From: Euclidia mi
Lineage: Eukaryota; Arthropoda; Insecta; Lepidoptera; Erebidae
Assembly (NCBI GenBank): GCA_944739405.2
Contig: OX123209.2
Coordinates: 7,881,217-7,945,216 of the forward strand
DNA length: 64,000 nucleotides
Direction of reading: 5' to 3'
Made by a program: the position numbers and the translations under genes. Below, one piece after another: positions 53,501 through 63,957 of this stretch. The first letter of the stretch is position 1. Each line of letters starts with the position of its first letter. Under the pieces are notes generated by a model, which saw nothing but the letters and a program-made list of their open reading frames with translations, was not told where the DNA came from and did no database searches.

Positions 53501-55705
53501 CATTTTTATTTCAGGCCATTCTGGATTGCAGGTTAAGGTGATAAATAGATCTGGCCTGCCATAGTTTCTAACATACGTCATGGCGTCTTGGCTCTTTTCA
53601 TTCATATATCGCGGAGATCCTGTGAATGAAGAAGGCAATATAACATACTGGCCTATGTCAGAAGCGTTAACACTATGATCATTGACAACTGCGTCTCGTA
53701 AATGAATATATTCATCGGCTCTCAGTTTTTTTTGATTTCTTCTTATAAAATCAAGCCGTTCAGATATCATTTTTGCTGCTACATCAACGCAATATTGATT
53801 AAATAATCCTTTAAAATAATGTAAACTGTTCATATCATTTGTTCTCACCATAAGTCTGAAAGCATAAAATTGCATACATGATACTGTCTTAGATCGTGTA
53901 GCATTGTCTTGTTGTGGAATGTTGATGCAGTACCCATCGTCTCCTCGTGGGAAAAGTAAGGGATATTGTAACGGGTCATACGATCTGTGTAATTCTGAAA
54001 CTCTTTGAAGATGGCCATCTCTAGTATTTAATACGATATCTCTCGGTCCTTTGTCTTCATCCACCATTAGAATAGCAACCTCATCTACAGTTGGCGCATT
54101 ATACCGACCGTGGTGATCGTTGAGAGGTTTTAGATCTGCATGGATAATCAGTTTAAGATCTTGTGCTGGTCTGTTTTCAAGATTATATTTAAAACTTTGT
54201 ATATATGTGTTATGGTCGTGAAGTTCTGTCTGCAAACAGTCAATAATGTCTATTCGTAAACTCGGATTAATATTGGCACGCAAAGATAGCTGATCGGCTT
54301 GAGAAACAAAATATATTTGTAGAAATTCCGGCTGGGCATCTTGAGCAGGTAATAAATTTCCTATTAAATGGTAAACTTGCCCGTGTATTTTAAATGTAGG
54401 CATAAAGTTACCTTCGCGAATTTCTTTGGCACCAAATGACGTCATTTGAAATAACGTGTTATATTGCCTTACATGACTTAAAAAATGTTTTGATCCGGAA
54501 TGATTACCTAATAATAATTCTTTTAGAATTGGTGTTGGTTCTGACACTTTTGGGATTCCTATTTTTCCGTTACTGCAACATAAACCGGGCGCCTCAGTTT
54601 TCCATTTTTTTGCTTGGCAATGGTTACAAACATGATTCATATTTCCAATGTCAACATCGTTTATATTGGCATAATCTGCACTATAGTCATAATGCAAAGC
54701 CAAATTTAATAAATCTGTTTGCCTGCGTGTTCTACTGACATTTGATCTTACTCGTTGTTGGGTTAAACGCTCTGAACGTTCAGCACTTGGTTCTCGAGCA
54801 CGGTTTGCGGCAGTCCGTTCATTCTGATTGATCAGACGTTGCGTATTTTCGGTTATTGTTTCTCGAGCACGGTTTGCAGCAGTCCGTTCATTCTGATTGA
54901 TTAGACGTTGCGTATTTTCGGTTATTGTTTCTCGAGCACGGTTTGCAGCAGTCCGTTCATTCTGATTGATTAGACGTTGCGTATTTTCGGTTATTGTTTC
55001 TCGAGCACGGTTTGCAGCAGTCCGTTCATTCTGATTGATCAGACGTTGCGTATTTTCGGTTATTGTTTCTCGAGCACGGTTTGCAGCAGTCCGTTCATTC
55101 TGATTGATTAGACGTTGCGTATTTTCGGTTATTGTTTCTCGAGCACGGTTTGCAGTAGTCCGTTCATTCTGACTGATCAGACGTTGTGTGCTTTCGGATC
55201 TTGTTTCTCGGGCTAGGTTTGCAGCAGTTCGTTCATTCTGATTGATCAGACGTTGCCTATTTTCGGTTATTGTCTCTCGAGCACGGTTTACAGCAGTTCG
55301 TTCATTCTGATTAATCAGACGTTGCGTACTTTCGGTTCTTGTTTCTCGAGCTCGGTTTGCGGCAGTCCGTTCATTTTGTTCAATCAATCTTTGCATATTT
55401 TCGGTGCTAGATTGCTGAGCACGGTTTGCGACAGTTCGTTCGTTTTGACTGATCAGACGTTGAGAACGTTCATCGCTAGATTCTCTAGCACGATTGGCAA
55501 ATGTTCTTGCTCGTTGATCAATCAGACGCTGAGAATTTTCAACGCTGGATTCTCCAGCACGGTTTTGTTCCGCAGTATTACGTTGAGTGTCTAGTCTATT
55601 TAAACGCTCATCCTCCGTTTCGTTTTCTCGCAAAAGCCTCAGACGTTTTGCTGTTGCAGACTCTCTGGAAAGTTGAGATTTTCTTCGAGGCATATTGTGC
55701 ACCAA
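50582..55705 (-). CDS. Helitron Rep-helicase, open reading frame with altered HUH motif
   Basis: The uninterrupted 1707-codon frame (MPRRKSQLSRESATAKRLRL from a second Met at 55,693 is an alternative start) drives rolling-circle transposition in related elements. Residues about 51-327 are twelve 23-residue repeats (TENTQRLINQNERTAANRAR type). A Helitron-like N domain follows (HYFKGLFNQYCVDVAAKMIS, PDLFITLTCNPEWPEI). The Rep nuclease has EWQKRGLPHANILLWL, with H790-A-N792 where HUH nucleases have H-x-H, and the tyrosine motif KYICKYIHKG near 927. The Pif1-like helicase has Walker A (LDAPGGTGKTFVTN, about 1285), Walker B (LIIWDECTMTH) and a C-terminal FAVTINKAQGQS plus YVALSRSG. Reading frame and domains suggest recent activity, but the N792 substitution would be expected to impair metal binding. 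Confidence 0.92.
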   Translation of the reverse strand: MVHNMPRRKSQLSRESATAKRLRLLRENETEDERLNRLDTQRNTAEQNRAGESSVENSQRLIDQRARTFANRARESSDERSQRLISQNERTVANRAQQSSTENMQRLIEQNERTAANRARETRTESTQRLINQNERTAVNRARETITENRQRLINQNERTAANLARETRSESTQRLISQNERTTANRARETITENTQRLINQNERTAANRARETITENTQRLINQNERTAANRARETITENTQRLINQNERTAANRARETITENTQRLINQNERTAANRARETITENTQRLINQNERTAANRAREPSAERSERLTQQRVRSNVSRTRRQTDLLNLALHYDYSADYANINDVDIGNMNHVCNHCQAKKWKTEAPGLCCSNGKIGIPKVSEPTPILKELLLGNHSGSKHFLSHVRQYNTLFQMTSFGAKEIREGNFMPTFKIHGQVYHLIGNLLPAQDAQPEFLQIYFVSQADQLSLRANINPSLRIDIIDCLQTELHDHNTYIQSFKYNLENRPAQDLKLIIHADLKPLNDHHGRYNAPTVDEVAILMVDEDKGPRDIVLNTRDGHLQRVSELHRSYDPLQYPLLFPRGDDGYCINIPQQDNATRSKTVSCMQFYAFRLMVRTNDMNSLHYFKGLFNQYCVDVAAKMISERLDFIRRNQKKLRADEYIHLRDAVVNDHSVNASDIGQYVILPSSFTGSPRYMNEKSQDAMTYVRNYGRPDLFITLTCNPEWPEIKMELFLDQKPQDRHDVVSRVFHLKLKKMIDLLTKNNIFGTTKAFVYSVEWQKRGLPHANILLWLTNKVQPDSIDDIIWAEIPDKQRDPELYNIVMKNMIHGPCGPNNPTSPCMKENMCTKRYPRSFVSETQTGDDGYPTYRRRAPNSGGNTGVLNVRRTEINVDNGWVVPYNPVLLRIFNAHINVEFCQSVQAIKYICKYIHKGSDQATFTLQNKNDEVEKYLNGRYMSTSEAIWRIFQFPIHERFPAVIHLAVHLENGQRIYFNDDNMHDRVNNPPTSTLTGFFEICRNDNFAKTLLYNQLPQYYTWEKNTFSRRKRGQDVDGYPGVKKDAALGRVYNVHPTQTECFYLRMLLMNVCGPTSFESLRTVNGIVLPTYQAACKQLGLLEGDEHWANTLSDAAISESAAKLRELFGIILIFCQPSEPIELWRKYCDNLCEDILKRVRSENHNPLMPYNSEIYNEGLILIENNIREMCEKSITDLGLPAPVRSNNLNNMDPVEEVLRRPYDSNELNDYISVYEPKLVSDQLLAYESVLKSVFGDEGKIFFLDAPGGTGKTFVTNLILAKVRSQGKIAIAVASSGIAATLLTGGRTAHSTFKLPLTVSVERDSVCSIRKNSPLGRILQDASLIIWDECTMTHRAHAEALDTTLKDIRSSNRVMGGITLMFSGDFRQTLPVIVRGTRADIVKSCLKSSSLWKSVESLKLNTNMRSQLGGGSTDFSKKLLLIGDGKVAESEKKIAIDKDLGNIVTNIDELICRIYPDVANITQKTYQWMCERAILAARNVSVDAINDKIMAKLPGDSINYISVDTVMDQEDAVQYTQEFLNSLNPCGLPPHMLKLKIGTPIILLRNLRPPHLCNGTRLQVKSLRNNVIVAIVLTGPAVGQTVVIPRIPMIPTDLPFSFKRIQFPVKISFAVTINKAQGQSFKHVGVDLTENCFSHGQLYVALSRSGCGANQYILIPQGDMTRNIVFSEVL
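54724..55555. repeat. 69-bp coding minisatellite in the Helitron N-terminus
   Basis: Twelve 69-bp units encode 23-residue charged repeats. Units 7-11 (about 54,793-55,141) encode identical peptides and differ at DNA level by single bases (gattagac or gatcagac). The end units are diverged, so copies amplify in the centre. All preserve frame. Confidence 0.92.
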
Positions 55706-55968
55706 GAAACTAATTACGACTTACTAAATAAAATAAACCAATGAACCCACTAAGGCTTACTGCCTTGTTAATACTTATCTGCTAAGCAAAATGCAATCAA
55801 ATCATGAAACGAATTATATAGGTAAGAACTATTTCAACAATTTGGTCTTATGCTCACACGTACATACTTTAATCATATAAATTACAAAAACTGATAAAGA
55901 AAAATAAATTGTTTAAATGCGAATAAACGAATGTACTTAGTTATACTTAAATTAAACAACAAACTCGA

Positions 55969-57209
55969 TAGATAGAAAAACAGCAACTGTAATCTTTCTA
56001 CACAGTTACTAAGTAGGTACGAATCAAATAAAAAAAAAACAAATTTTAATACCTAAAACAACCCAAAATATTGAAGACCATAAAACGAATAACTAACCTA
56101 TTGAACGAAATCAGTAATCAACTGAACGTTAATTACTAAACGAAATTATATTAATTTGTTTTACTCAACAAATTTAAAGTTAAATATTATTTTACCTGTG
56201 CATAGATAAGACAACACCGAAGTATTTAAAATAATAATATAATGAAACACATAAAGATTTCACTATTTAAAATGAAACAAAGAAATAAAAAACCTTGGAC
56301 AAAAAATAACAAAATATTGTTCACCAGAATTATAACGAATAACAGTTAGTAATCGTCGTACGTCGTTATATGAAGTATTTAAAATAATGATATACACATA
56401 AATACTTCACTATTTAAAATGAAACAAAGAAATAAAAAACGAAAAACTTAGAAACTGTAGTCTTCCTACTCAAGTACTAAGTAGGTACGAACCAAAAAGC
56501 AAAAACAAATTTAAAACAAAAAATAAACAAAATATTGTACTCCATATAACCAATTACAGTTAGTAGTTCGTTATAAGAAGTATTTAAAGGAATGATATAA
56601 TGCAATACATAAAGCTATAAAATGATATGATACAAAATATTGAAGACCATAAAACGAATAACTAACCTATTGAACGAAATAAATAATAAACTGAACGTTA
56701 ATTACTAAACGAAATTATATTCATTTTTTTGCTCAACAAACTTAATGTTGAATATTATTTTACCTGTGCATAGATCAGAGATTACCCGAAGTATTTAAAA
56801 TAATAAGATAATGTAACACATAAAGATTTCACTATTTAAAATGAAACAAAGAAATAAAAAACCTTGGAGAAAATGCAGATAAGCAATCTCTGGTATACCT
56901 CAACTACAAAATATCAGAAAAAAGCATCTTCCAACCAAATGAACAAAAACCAAAAATACTTACAGTAATCCAAAGTCTATTCTAAGTACACACTTCTTAA
57001 CACTTACGAACCCATCAATTGAAATAATGCAATTTTCTTACCGAAGACTAAAATAGTAAATTAGAATCACTACAACAATTCAATGTAGATATTCTCAAAG
57101 AAAAAGGCGCGAAGATACCTCAGTGAGATATTCTCAAAGAAAAAGGCGCGAAGATACCTCGGTGACATAGACATACAAAGCTCTATTGTTCGGCCTACAT
57201 CGCGTCATA
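55969..57209. repeat. AT-rich DNA with a 230-bp segment repeated about 570 bp apart
   Basis: Positions about 56,068-56,300 recur at about 56,638-56,870 with few changes (both contain ttgaagaccataaaacgaat and aacgttaattactaaacgaa). Shorter parts (agtatttaaa(a/g)..aatgatata, ttcactatttaaaatgaaac) recur in between at about 56,370-56,420. A 39-bp unit is tandemly duplicated at 57,088-57,165. No gene is recognised. Confidence 0.8.
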
Positions 57210-57212
57210 TTA

Positions 57213-57447
57213 GGGCCCATCCACACAGCTCGATTTTACTTTTGATAAAATTTTCAATCGAATTGGCTTTATCTGTCCACACGACACCATCAAATCACCG
57301 ATTTTCTTTCCGTCCACCCGATTGGATCAAATCTGGCGGTACCGCCCACCCAATGATCTTGAATTGGACAACTGGCGTCTAAACGTCACGATTTCATCAA
57401 GTGATTTAGTCAAGTTGGATGTAAAATCGTCTCGTGTGGATGGGTCT
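57213..57447. mobile_element. Harbinger-type MITE
   Basis: The left end GGGCCCATCCACAC mirrors the right end GTGTGGATGGGTCT, continuing through a 'cgattttac'/'gtaaaatcg' match. TTA flanks both sides (57,210-57,212 and 57,448-57,450). The interior has no gene. Confidence 0.8.
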
Positions 57448-57531
57448 TTACGCAAAGAACCAAGAACTTTCAAAGTTTGAATTTAGTATTTTTTTTTTCT
57501 ATTTCTGCCGCACACATTGACTCCATACGGC

Positions 57532-60099
57532 CAGGGCCTCAAGTCTGCTATTTTAAACACATTCGTCATTCCAACACGATCCCATTGTCATTTTGACAAA
57601 AGTTCGTAGTCTGGTAATTCATGATGATAGTTCAGTGATCGATCAGTGGTCTCGTAATTGAATGGTGGCAGAATGGCATTGTTGTATTGCCATAGATAAA
57701 AAAAAACCATTAGAAGAAATGATTTTTGAAAAACTACCATGAAATTTGATTATTTTTCATGCCAGATTTCATTTATATATTTTTTAAATATTCATTACTA
57801 GTGTTATAAGCACTCTAAAGTTGTATTAAAGTTTGTAAATAGCAAAAAAACAATGAATTTAACCATTCAACTCAATAATATTTGTTCTGTTTAGCTGTCA
57901 AAGTCAAATCATGTTTTGAAGTAAGAACTGTCAAAAGTTCAAAACTCATACTTTTTTGTAAACAAAGTCCTAGTTTGTTATATTTCTCAACAATCTCAAT
58001 GCACTGCGTTGAATTGTTAAATACCGAGTAGCTCGTATGTTTCTCTTAGAGCCAAAACGAAAATATCAATGGAAAATGCTCTATGGATAACAAATTCCAA
58101 AGGAAATGATACAGCAAGGTTATGCAGTTCACACCTCAAAGAAAAGCGATTATATCGACAGGAGTTAATACTATAATTAAAGATACCGAGTTACCTACTA
58201 AAGGTGTTTATATTCGAAGAAGAATTGGCATAACCAAAACATAAAATATTGAAGATTGAGTTAGATCATAGATACATTACTATTACAATTAAAATATTAT
58301 TTGTGTTTCATGTGTTGTAACTGTATCAAGAAGGAAAATAAAACTCATAATTATGTGTTATTATTAACAATGTTGTTTTATTAAAGATAAATAATTTCTG
58401 TACATGAATTTATTAAGAATTATTGGTTCCAATTATAGACACAAAAATTGAACACTATTCTCATATACTAACTATCATAAATCTTCACTTTTGCATCTAC
58501 TAGCAAAGCAACTTTCTTCATACTGGCTTTGCAGAATCCTCACATATATGTATGTCTCAAACAGATGGATATGAGCGGTCACAAAACTCATAAAGAAGTT
58601 GCCCGTTTGCTTGAATTTTGTATCTGTAAGAGAGATAAGTAAATATTTATAAACACACCACTCATTACAACATATTCTTTTATACTAAGATCTTCTATAC
58701 TATGCAATTAATTTAAAAACACTTTTCATCATAATTCAGACATTATTTAATTGAATTATGTAGGTACTTAAATTCTTTACAAGACTCCATAAAATGTAGG
58801 TAGAATATATTGATAAATTAGGAACATTATATAAAGCGTGGTCACTATCTAGTCATCATTAACATAACTGTTCCTGTCAGGTAGGTATGGCAATATTAAA
58901 AAGAGATCAGGAAGATCTTATTGCACTAATACTTCAAACTATCACATAGGTATGACATTATCATTTATTTAAGTACCAAACCACTGCTGGTCACTATCTA
59001 TAGTCATATCATTATCTACTACTAACACTTCCATTCCCAATGTGTAAAAACATTACTCTTTCTTTTTAGCTCCGTCACTCAGATGAACTAAGTTCATCTG
59101 AGCTCTGCCATAGTTGGGTTAAAAGCACAGCTACTACGTTTGAAAATATTATTTAATTTCCTGTTTCTTATGTTTGGAATATGAGTATTTAGCTTTGATG
59201 TCCTTGTATATCTCGGAAGGCAGAATGTACAAGTAGACACTTGAACATCAAATTTGGAAAACCACAAACTGAACTAGGCGAACTATGATATTCCTTTCCA
59301 TTTAATATATTGATGGTATATTTTATATAATGCCTCTGTAACTCATCTCTTTAGTGGGCTGCGACACAGTAATTGGCGAAATATCATGGAGGGCACCCTG
59401 TCCAATCAAGGTGTGGTAAGATCCTGATGCGTAAAATGAGTGCTACCAGAATCAGCAATAAAAATATAACATTAATTAATAAATTTCTTCTTTATAGGAA
59501 TAGAATAATAAATCAATATTAACTTCAGTTTTCTCACCTTTATTTCAGCCGATACGCTATCGTTTTGACGCGGTCTGGCCTTAAGGGGAATGAGTTTTTG
59601 AAATAACTCCCTTACTGAATCCATTCCTCTCTAAGATGAAACGTTTTTACAAATTTCGCCTCGGGAATATCCGTAAAAGGGTTTGTAGTCATCCTCGTTA
59701 AGCGACTGGCTTGTTAGTTAGCTCGAGAATATTAGTTCGCAGTTAATACATTATCTCTTTTTTGTAGTACATTAAACTTTTTGATTGTCTATCACTATGT
59801 TTCACAAGCAAACACTAGACAAAAGCAATGATTGCACGATGGCGTTACGATGGTAGGTCACTGATCAAAAGAACTGTCAAAATATTACCAGACTACCGCA
59901 TACGTCAGTCATCGATTTGTCATTATGTACGAGACTACCAATCTATGCCATGTCTTTCAATGGAGTGTCAGTGGTTGACCATCGGAAAATCATAATGGCA
60001 CCATTGTAACAGTAGACTACCAAACTTGTCAAAATCAACAATTATGAAGTCAGTGATCGACCATTTTGGCACTATTGTAATACCAGACTTGAGGCCCTG
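57532..60099. mobile_element. 2.57-kb element with hAT-like termini
   Basis: The left end CAGGGCCTCAAGTCTG is the exact inverse of the right end CAGACTTGAGGCCCTG. Inside both ends lie multiple 'gtagtctggtaat' or 'agactacca' type subterminal strings. A CAGGG start is typical for hAT. The flanking 8-mers (catacggc, atattatg) do not match, so the duplication is lost or the boundary is imprecise. No transposase frame is recognisable inside; it is non-autonomous. Confidence 0.65.
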
Positions 60100-60199
60100 A
60101 TATTATGCATTTAGAGAAGTCCAATAGTAATAGCCATCATTCAACAAATATTTAAGTGTGCATTTAAGAAATTGGACAATAGATTTGTGATCAAAAATG

Positions 60200-62975
60200 A
60201 CTAATGGGAATTTAAAGATGGCGGATGGATAAATTCAATAAGGTCAATATGGGTGTCGTCTCCGATGTGTCAAGGGACGGGAATCCAAATACAATATCTA
60301 TTTCGTGATCTAAGATGGCGGACGGTTTTTTTTTTTATAGTCGATATGGGTATCGTCTCCGATATTTAAGGAATGGGAAATTCAAAAACACCATCTATTT
60401 CATGATCAAAGATGGCGGATGGCAAATCAATGATGGCGTATGGGAACAATTTAAAAAATCAATATGGGTATCCTCTCCAATGTTTTAAGGGGTGGGGAAT
60501 CCAAATACAACTTCTATTTCGTAATCAAAGTTGACGGGTGGGAAATCAAAGATCGCGAATGGGAAAATTAAAAAAATCAGTATGGGTATCGTCTCCAATG
60601 TTTTAAGGGGTGGGGAATCCAAATACAACTTCTATTTCGTAATCAAAGTTGGCGGGTGGGAAATCAAAGATCGCGAATGGGAAAATTAAAAAAATCAATA
60701 TGGGTATCGTCTCCGATATTTTAAGAGGGGGGAAATTCAAATCCAACATCTATTTCGTGATCAAAGATGGCGGATGGGAAATCAAAGATGGCGGATGGGA
60801 AAAATTTAAAAAATCAATAGGTATGGGTATCCTCTCCAATGTTTTAAGGGGTGGGGAAACCAAATACAAATTCTATTTCGTGATCAAAGATGGTGGATGG
60901 GAAATCAAAGATGGCGAATGGGAAAATTTAAAAAATCAATATGGGTATCGTCTCCGATGTGTCAAGGGACGGGAATCCAAATACAACATCTATTTCGTGA
61001 TCTAAGATGGCGGATGGGAAATCAAAGATGGCGAATGGGAAAAATTAAAAGAAAACAATATGGGTATCCTCTCCAATATTTAAAGGGGTGGCGAATCCAA
61101 ATACAACTTCTATTTCCTGATCAAAGATTGCGGATGGGAAATCAAAGATGGCGGACGGTTTTTTTTTATAGTCGATATGGGTATCGTCTCCGATATTTTA
61201 AGGAATGGGGAATTCAAAAACACCATCTATTTCATGATCAAAGATGGCGGATGGCAAATCAATGATGGCGGATGGGAAAAATTTAAAAAATCAATATGGG
61301 TATCCTCTCCAATGTTTTAAGGGGTGGGGAATCCAAATACAACTTCTATTTCGTAATCAAAGTTGGCGGGTGGGAAATCAAAGATCACCAATGGAAAAAT
61401 TAAAAAAATCAATATGGGTATCGTCTCCGATATTTTAAGAGGTGGGAAATTCAAATCCAACATCTATTTCGTGATCAAAGACGGCGGATGGGAAATCAAA
61501 GATGGCGGATGGGAAATTTCAATAAAATAATACATTGATTTTCCATCTGCCATATTTGATCACGAAACAGATTTTATATACGAATGCCACATCTGCTATG
61601 ACGGCGGAGCCGACACCTATACAGATTTAATAGAATTTTCCCATCCGCCACCTTTGACTTTCCATCCGCCATCTTCGATTTCCCATTTGCCATCTTTGAT
61701 CACGAAATAGATGTTGTATTTGCATTCCTCATAGCTTAAAACATCGGAGAGGATACACATATTGACTTTAAATTTTTTTTCATCAGCCATCTTTGATTTC
61801 TCATCCGCCATCTTTGATCACGAAACAGATATTGTATTTGGATTCGCCATCCCTTAAAACATCGGAGACGATAACCATATTGATTTTATTAAACTTGCCC
61901 ATCCGCCATCTTTGATTTCCCATCCACCATCTTTGATCACGAAATAGATGTTGGATTTGGATTCCCCATCCCTTTAAATATTGGAGACGATACCCATATT
62001 GATTTTTTTTAAATTCCCATCCGCCATCTTTGATCACGAAATAGATGGTGTTTTTGAATTCCCCATTACTTAAAATATCGGAGACGATACCCATATCGAC
62101 TTTAAAAAATAATCCCGTCCGCCATCTTTGATTTCCTATCCGCCATCTTTGATCACGAAATAGATGTTGTATTTGGATTCGCCATCCCTTAAATCATCAG
62201 AGACGATACCCATATTGATTTTTTAATTTTTCCCACCCGCCATCTTTGATTTCCCATCCGCCATCTTGAATCACGAAATAGATGTTGTATTTGAATTCCC
62301 CATCCCTTTAAACATTGGAGACGATACCCATATTGATTTTTAAAAATTTCCCATCCGCCATCTTTGATCATGAAATAGATGGTGTTATTGAATTCCCCAT
62401 TCCTTAAAATATCGGAGACGATACGCATATCGACTTTAAAAAAAAATCCCGTCCGCCATCTTTGATTTCCTATCCGCCATCTTTGATCACGAAATAGATA
62501 TTGTATTTGGATTCTCCATCCCTTAAATCATCAGAGACGATACCCATATTGATTTTTAAAATTTTTCCCATCTGCCATCTTTGATTTCCCATCCACCATC
62601 TTGAATCACAAAACAGATGTTGTATTTGGATTCCCCATCCCTTTTAACATCGCAGACGATACCAATATTGATTTTTAAAATTTTTCCCATCCGCCATCTT
62701 TGATTTCCCATCCGCCATCTTGAATCACGAAATAGATGTTGTTTTTGGATTCCCCATCCCTTTTAACGTCGGAGACGATACCAATATTGATTTTTTTTAA
62801 TTTTCCCATCCGCCATCTTTGATTGTCCATCCGCCATCTTTGATCACAAAATAGATGTTGTATTTCGATTCCCCACCCCTTAAAATATCGAAGGCGATAC
62901 CCATATTGATTTTTAAAATTTTCTCATCCGCCATCTTTGATTTCCCGTCCGCCATTTTGGATCACTAAATAAATT
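60200..62975. repeat. inverted pair of satellite arrays
   Basis: The about 120-bp satellite found at 47.8-49.3 kb is present in reverse orientation from about 60,200 to 61,520 (gatggcggatgggaaatcaa) and in the original orientation from about 61,545 to 62,975 (ccatccgccatctttgattt). The switch is near 61,525-61,545 with no long spacer. The right half continues into a 450-bp region nearly identical to 49,330-49,783. Long open frames here are by-products of the repeat. Confidence 0.92.
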
Positions 62976-63427
62976 TCATATTATTTATCAGCGTCCCGAA
63001 AATCTCGAAAACGATACCCATATAGATTGTATCCTATTCGTTTAGCCTTTTTTTGCCTTTGACCCAACCCTCCCCCTTCTCGTTTGACCATTTTATTATT
63101 TTTGCCTGGCCCCTTAAAGTTGTGGCGTAATGTTATATAGCCTATAGCCTTTCGGAATAATTGGGCTATCATAGGCAATGACAATTTTTAAAATCCGACT
63201 GCTAGTTCCTGAGATTAGCCGACATTATCTTTTAGCCTTTTTAGCCTTTTGCCCGGCCCCAAAGGGTCAAAGCGTTATGTTATATAGCCTATAGCCTTCC
63301 GGAATAACTGGGCTATCGTATACAAAAAGAATTTTTCAGATCCGACCGGTAGTTCCTGAGATTAGCGCGTTCAAACAAACAAACAAACAAACAAACAAAC
63401 TCTTCCGCTTTATTATATTAGTATAGA
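62976..63427 (-). mobile_element. Helitron 5'-terminal region
   Basis: On the minus strand it begins TCTATACTAATATAATAAAG after a host A (plus-strand t at 63,428), a complete Helitron 5' end. A (caaa)n tract and two 'ttcctgagattagc' blocks follow. It is a close copy of 49,330-49,783. The matching 3' terminus was not found because the satellite is inverted. Confidence 0.75.
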
Positions 63428-63957
63428 TAGATAAGATAACTTTATTTTTTAATACTGAAACCAAACATATCTATGTATAAAATACCATTGACTGAAACCA
63501 TATAAGTGATGACATGTTATATGTCATTGTGGAATAATAGAATTTATATTTAAATTAATATTTCGATTTAATTATATTTATTTTCTTGGAAAGCAGTTAG
63601 AATTTAATTCAAAGCAAAAGATTTGCAGATTACAATTTTTTTTTTTTAATCTTACATGAATATGTAGTTCAAGTAGGACTTGTATACAGGGTGTAAACAT
63701 AATTACATGTCATTTTAAGTTATAGATAAATAATTGGTCTCGCTGAGCTCCACTAGATAGAGCACTACCTGAAAACAAAACCTCTGTGAATGAGGCAACT
63801 TATTAGAGCAGTGTGTGTTAATTGGCATCATGTATGAAGGTTTACACAGTCCTGGCTGTCAGTGTGACGGGCTCGGGTCGGTCCATTTGGCCTGACTATT
63901 TTTTGGTCATTTATCACTATAAAATTATGTTAGCTGAAAGTTTTCCATGCATGAGAT
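63428..63957. other. non-coding
   Basis: No gene, repeat or RNA structure is recognised. Confidence 0.4.

Larger units (their letters stand above)
49784..55968 (-). mobile_element. autonomous-type Helitron
   Basis: The minus-strand 3' terminus is a GC hairpin (cgcgggcgaagccgcg) followed by ggcactgCTAG and T, exactly at 49,784. The element inserted between A and T in the 5' end of the Helitron to its left. An open Rep-helicase ORF occupies 50,582-55,705. An R1-type LINE fragment with a diverged TSD lies in the 3' part. A possible 5' terminus (TCGAGTTTGTTG on the minus strand, preceded by TCTA) lies at 55,968; this boundary is tentative. Confidence 0.75.

Noticed and set aside
54436..55594. 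Plus-strand frames of about 100 codons
   Set aside because: Antisense shadows of the Helitron ORF and its 69-bp repeat.
60649..61438. Several open frames of 60-120 codons rich in DGGWEIKDGG-type repeats
   Set aside because: They only reflect the satellite unit read in frame; reading frames drift between units and no start or family is shared.
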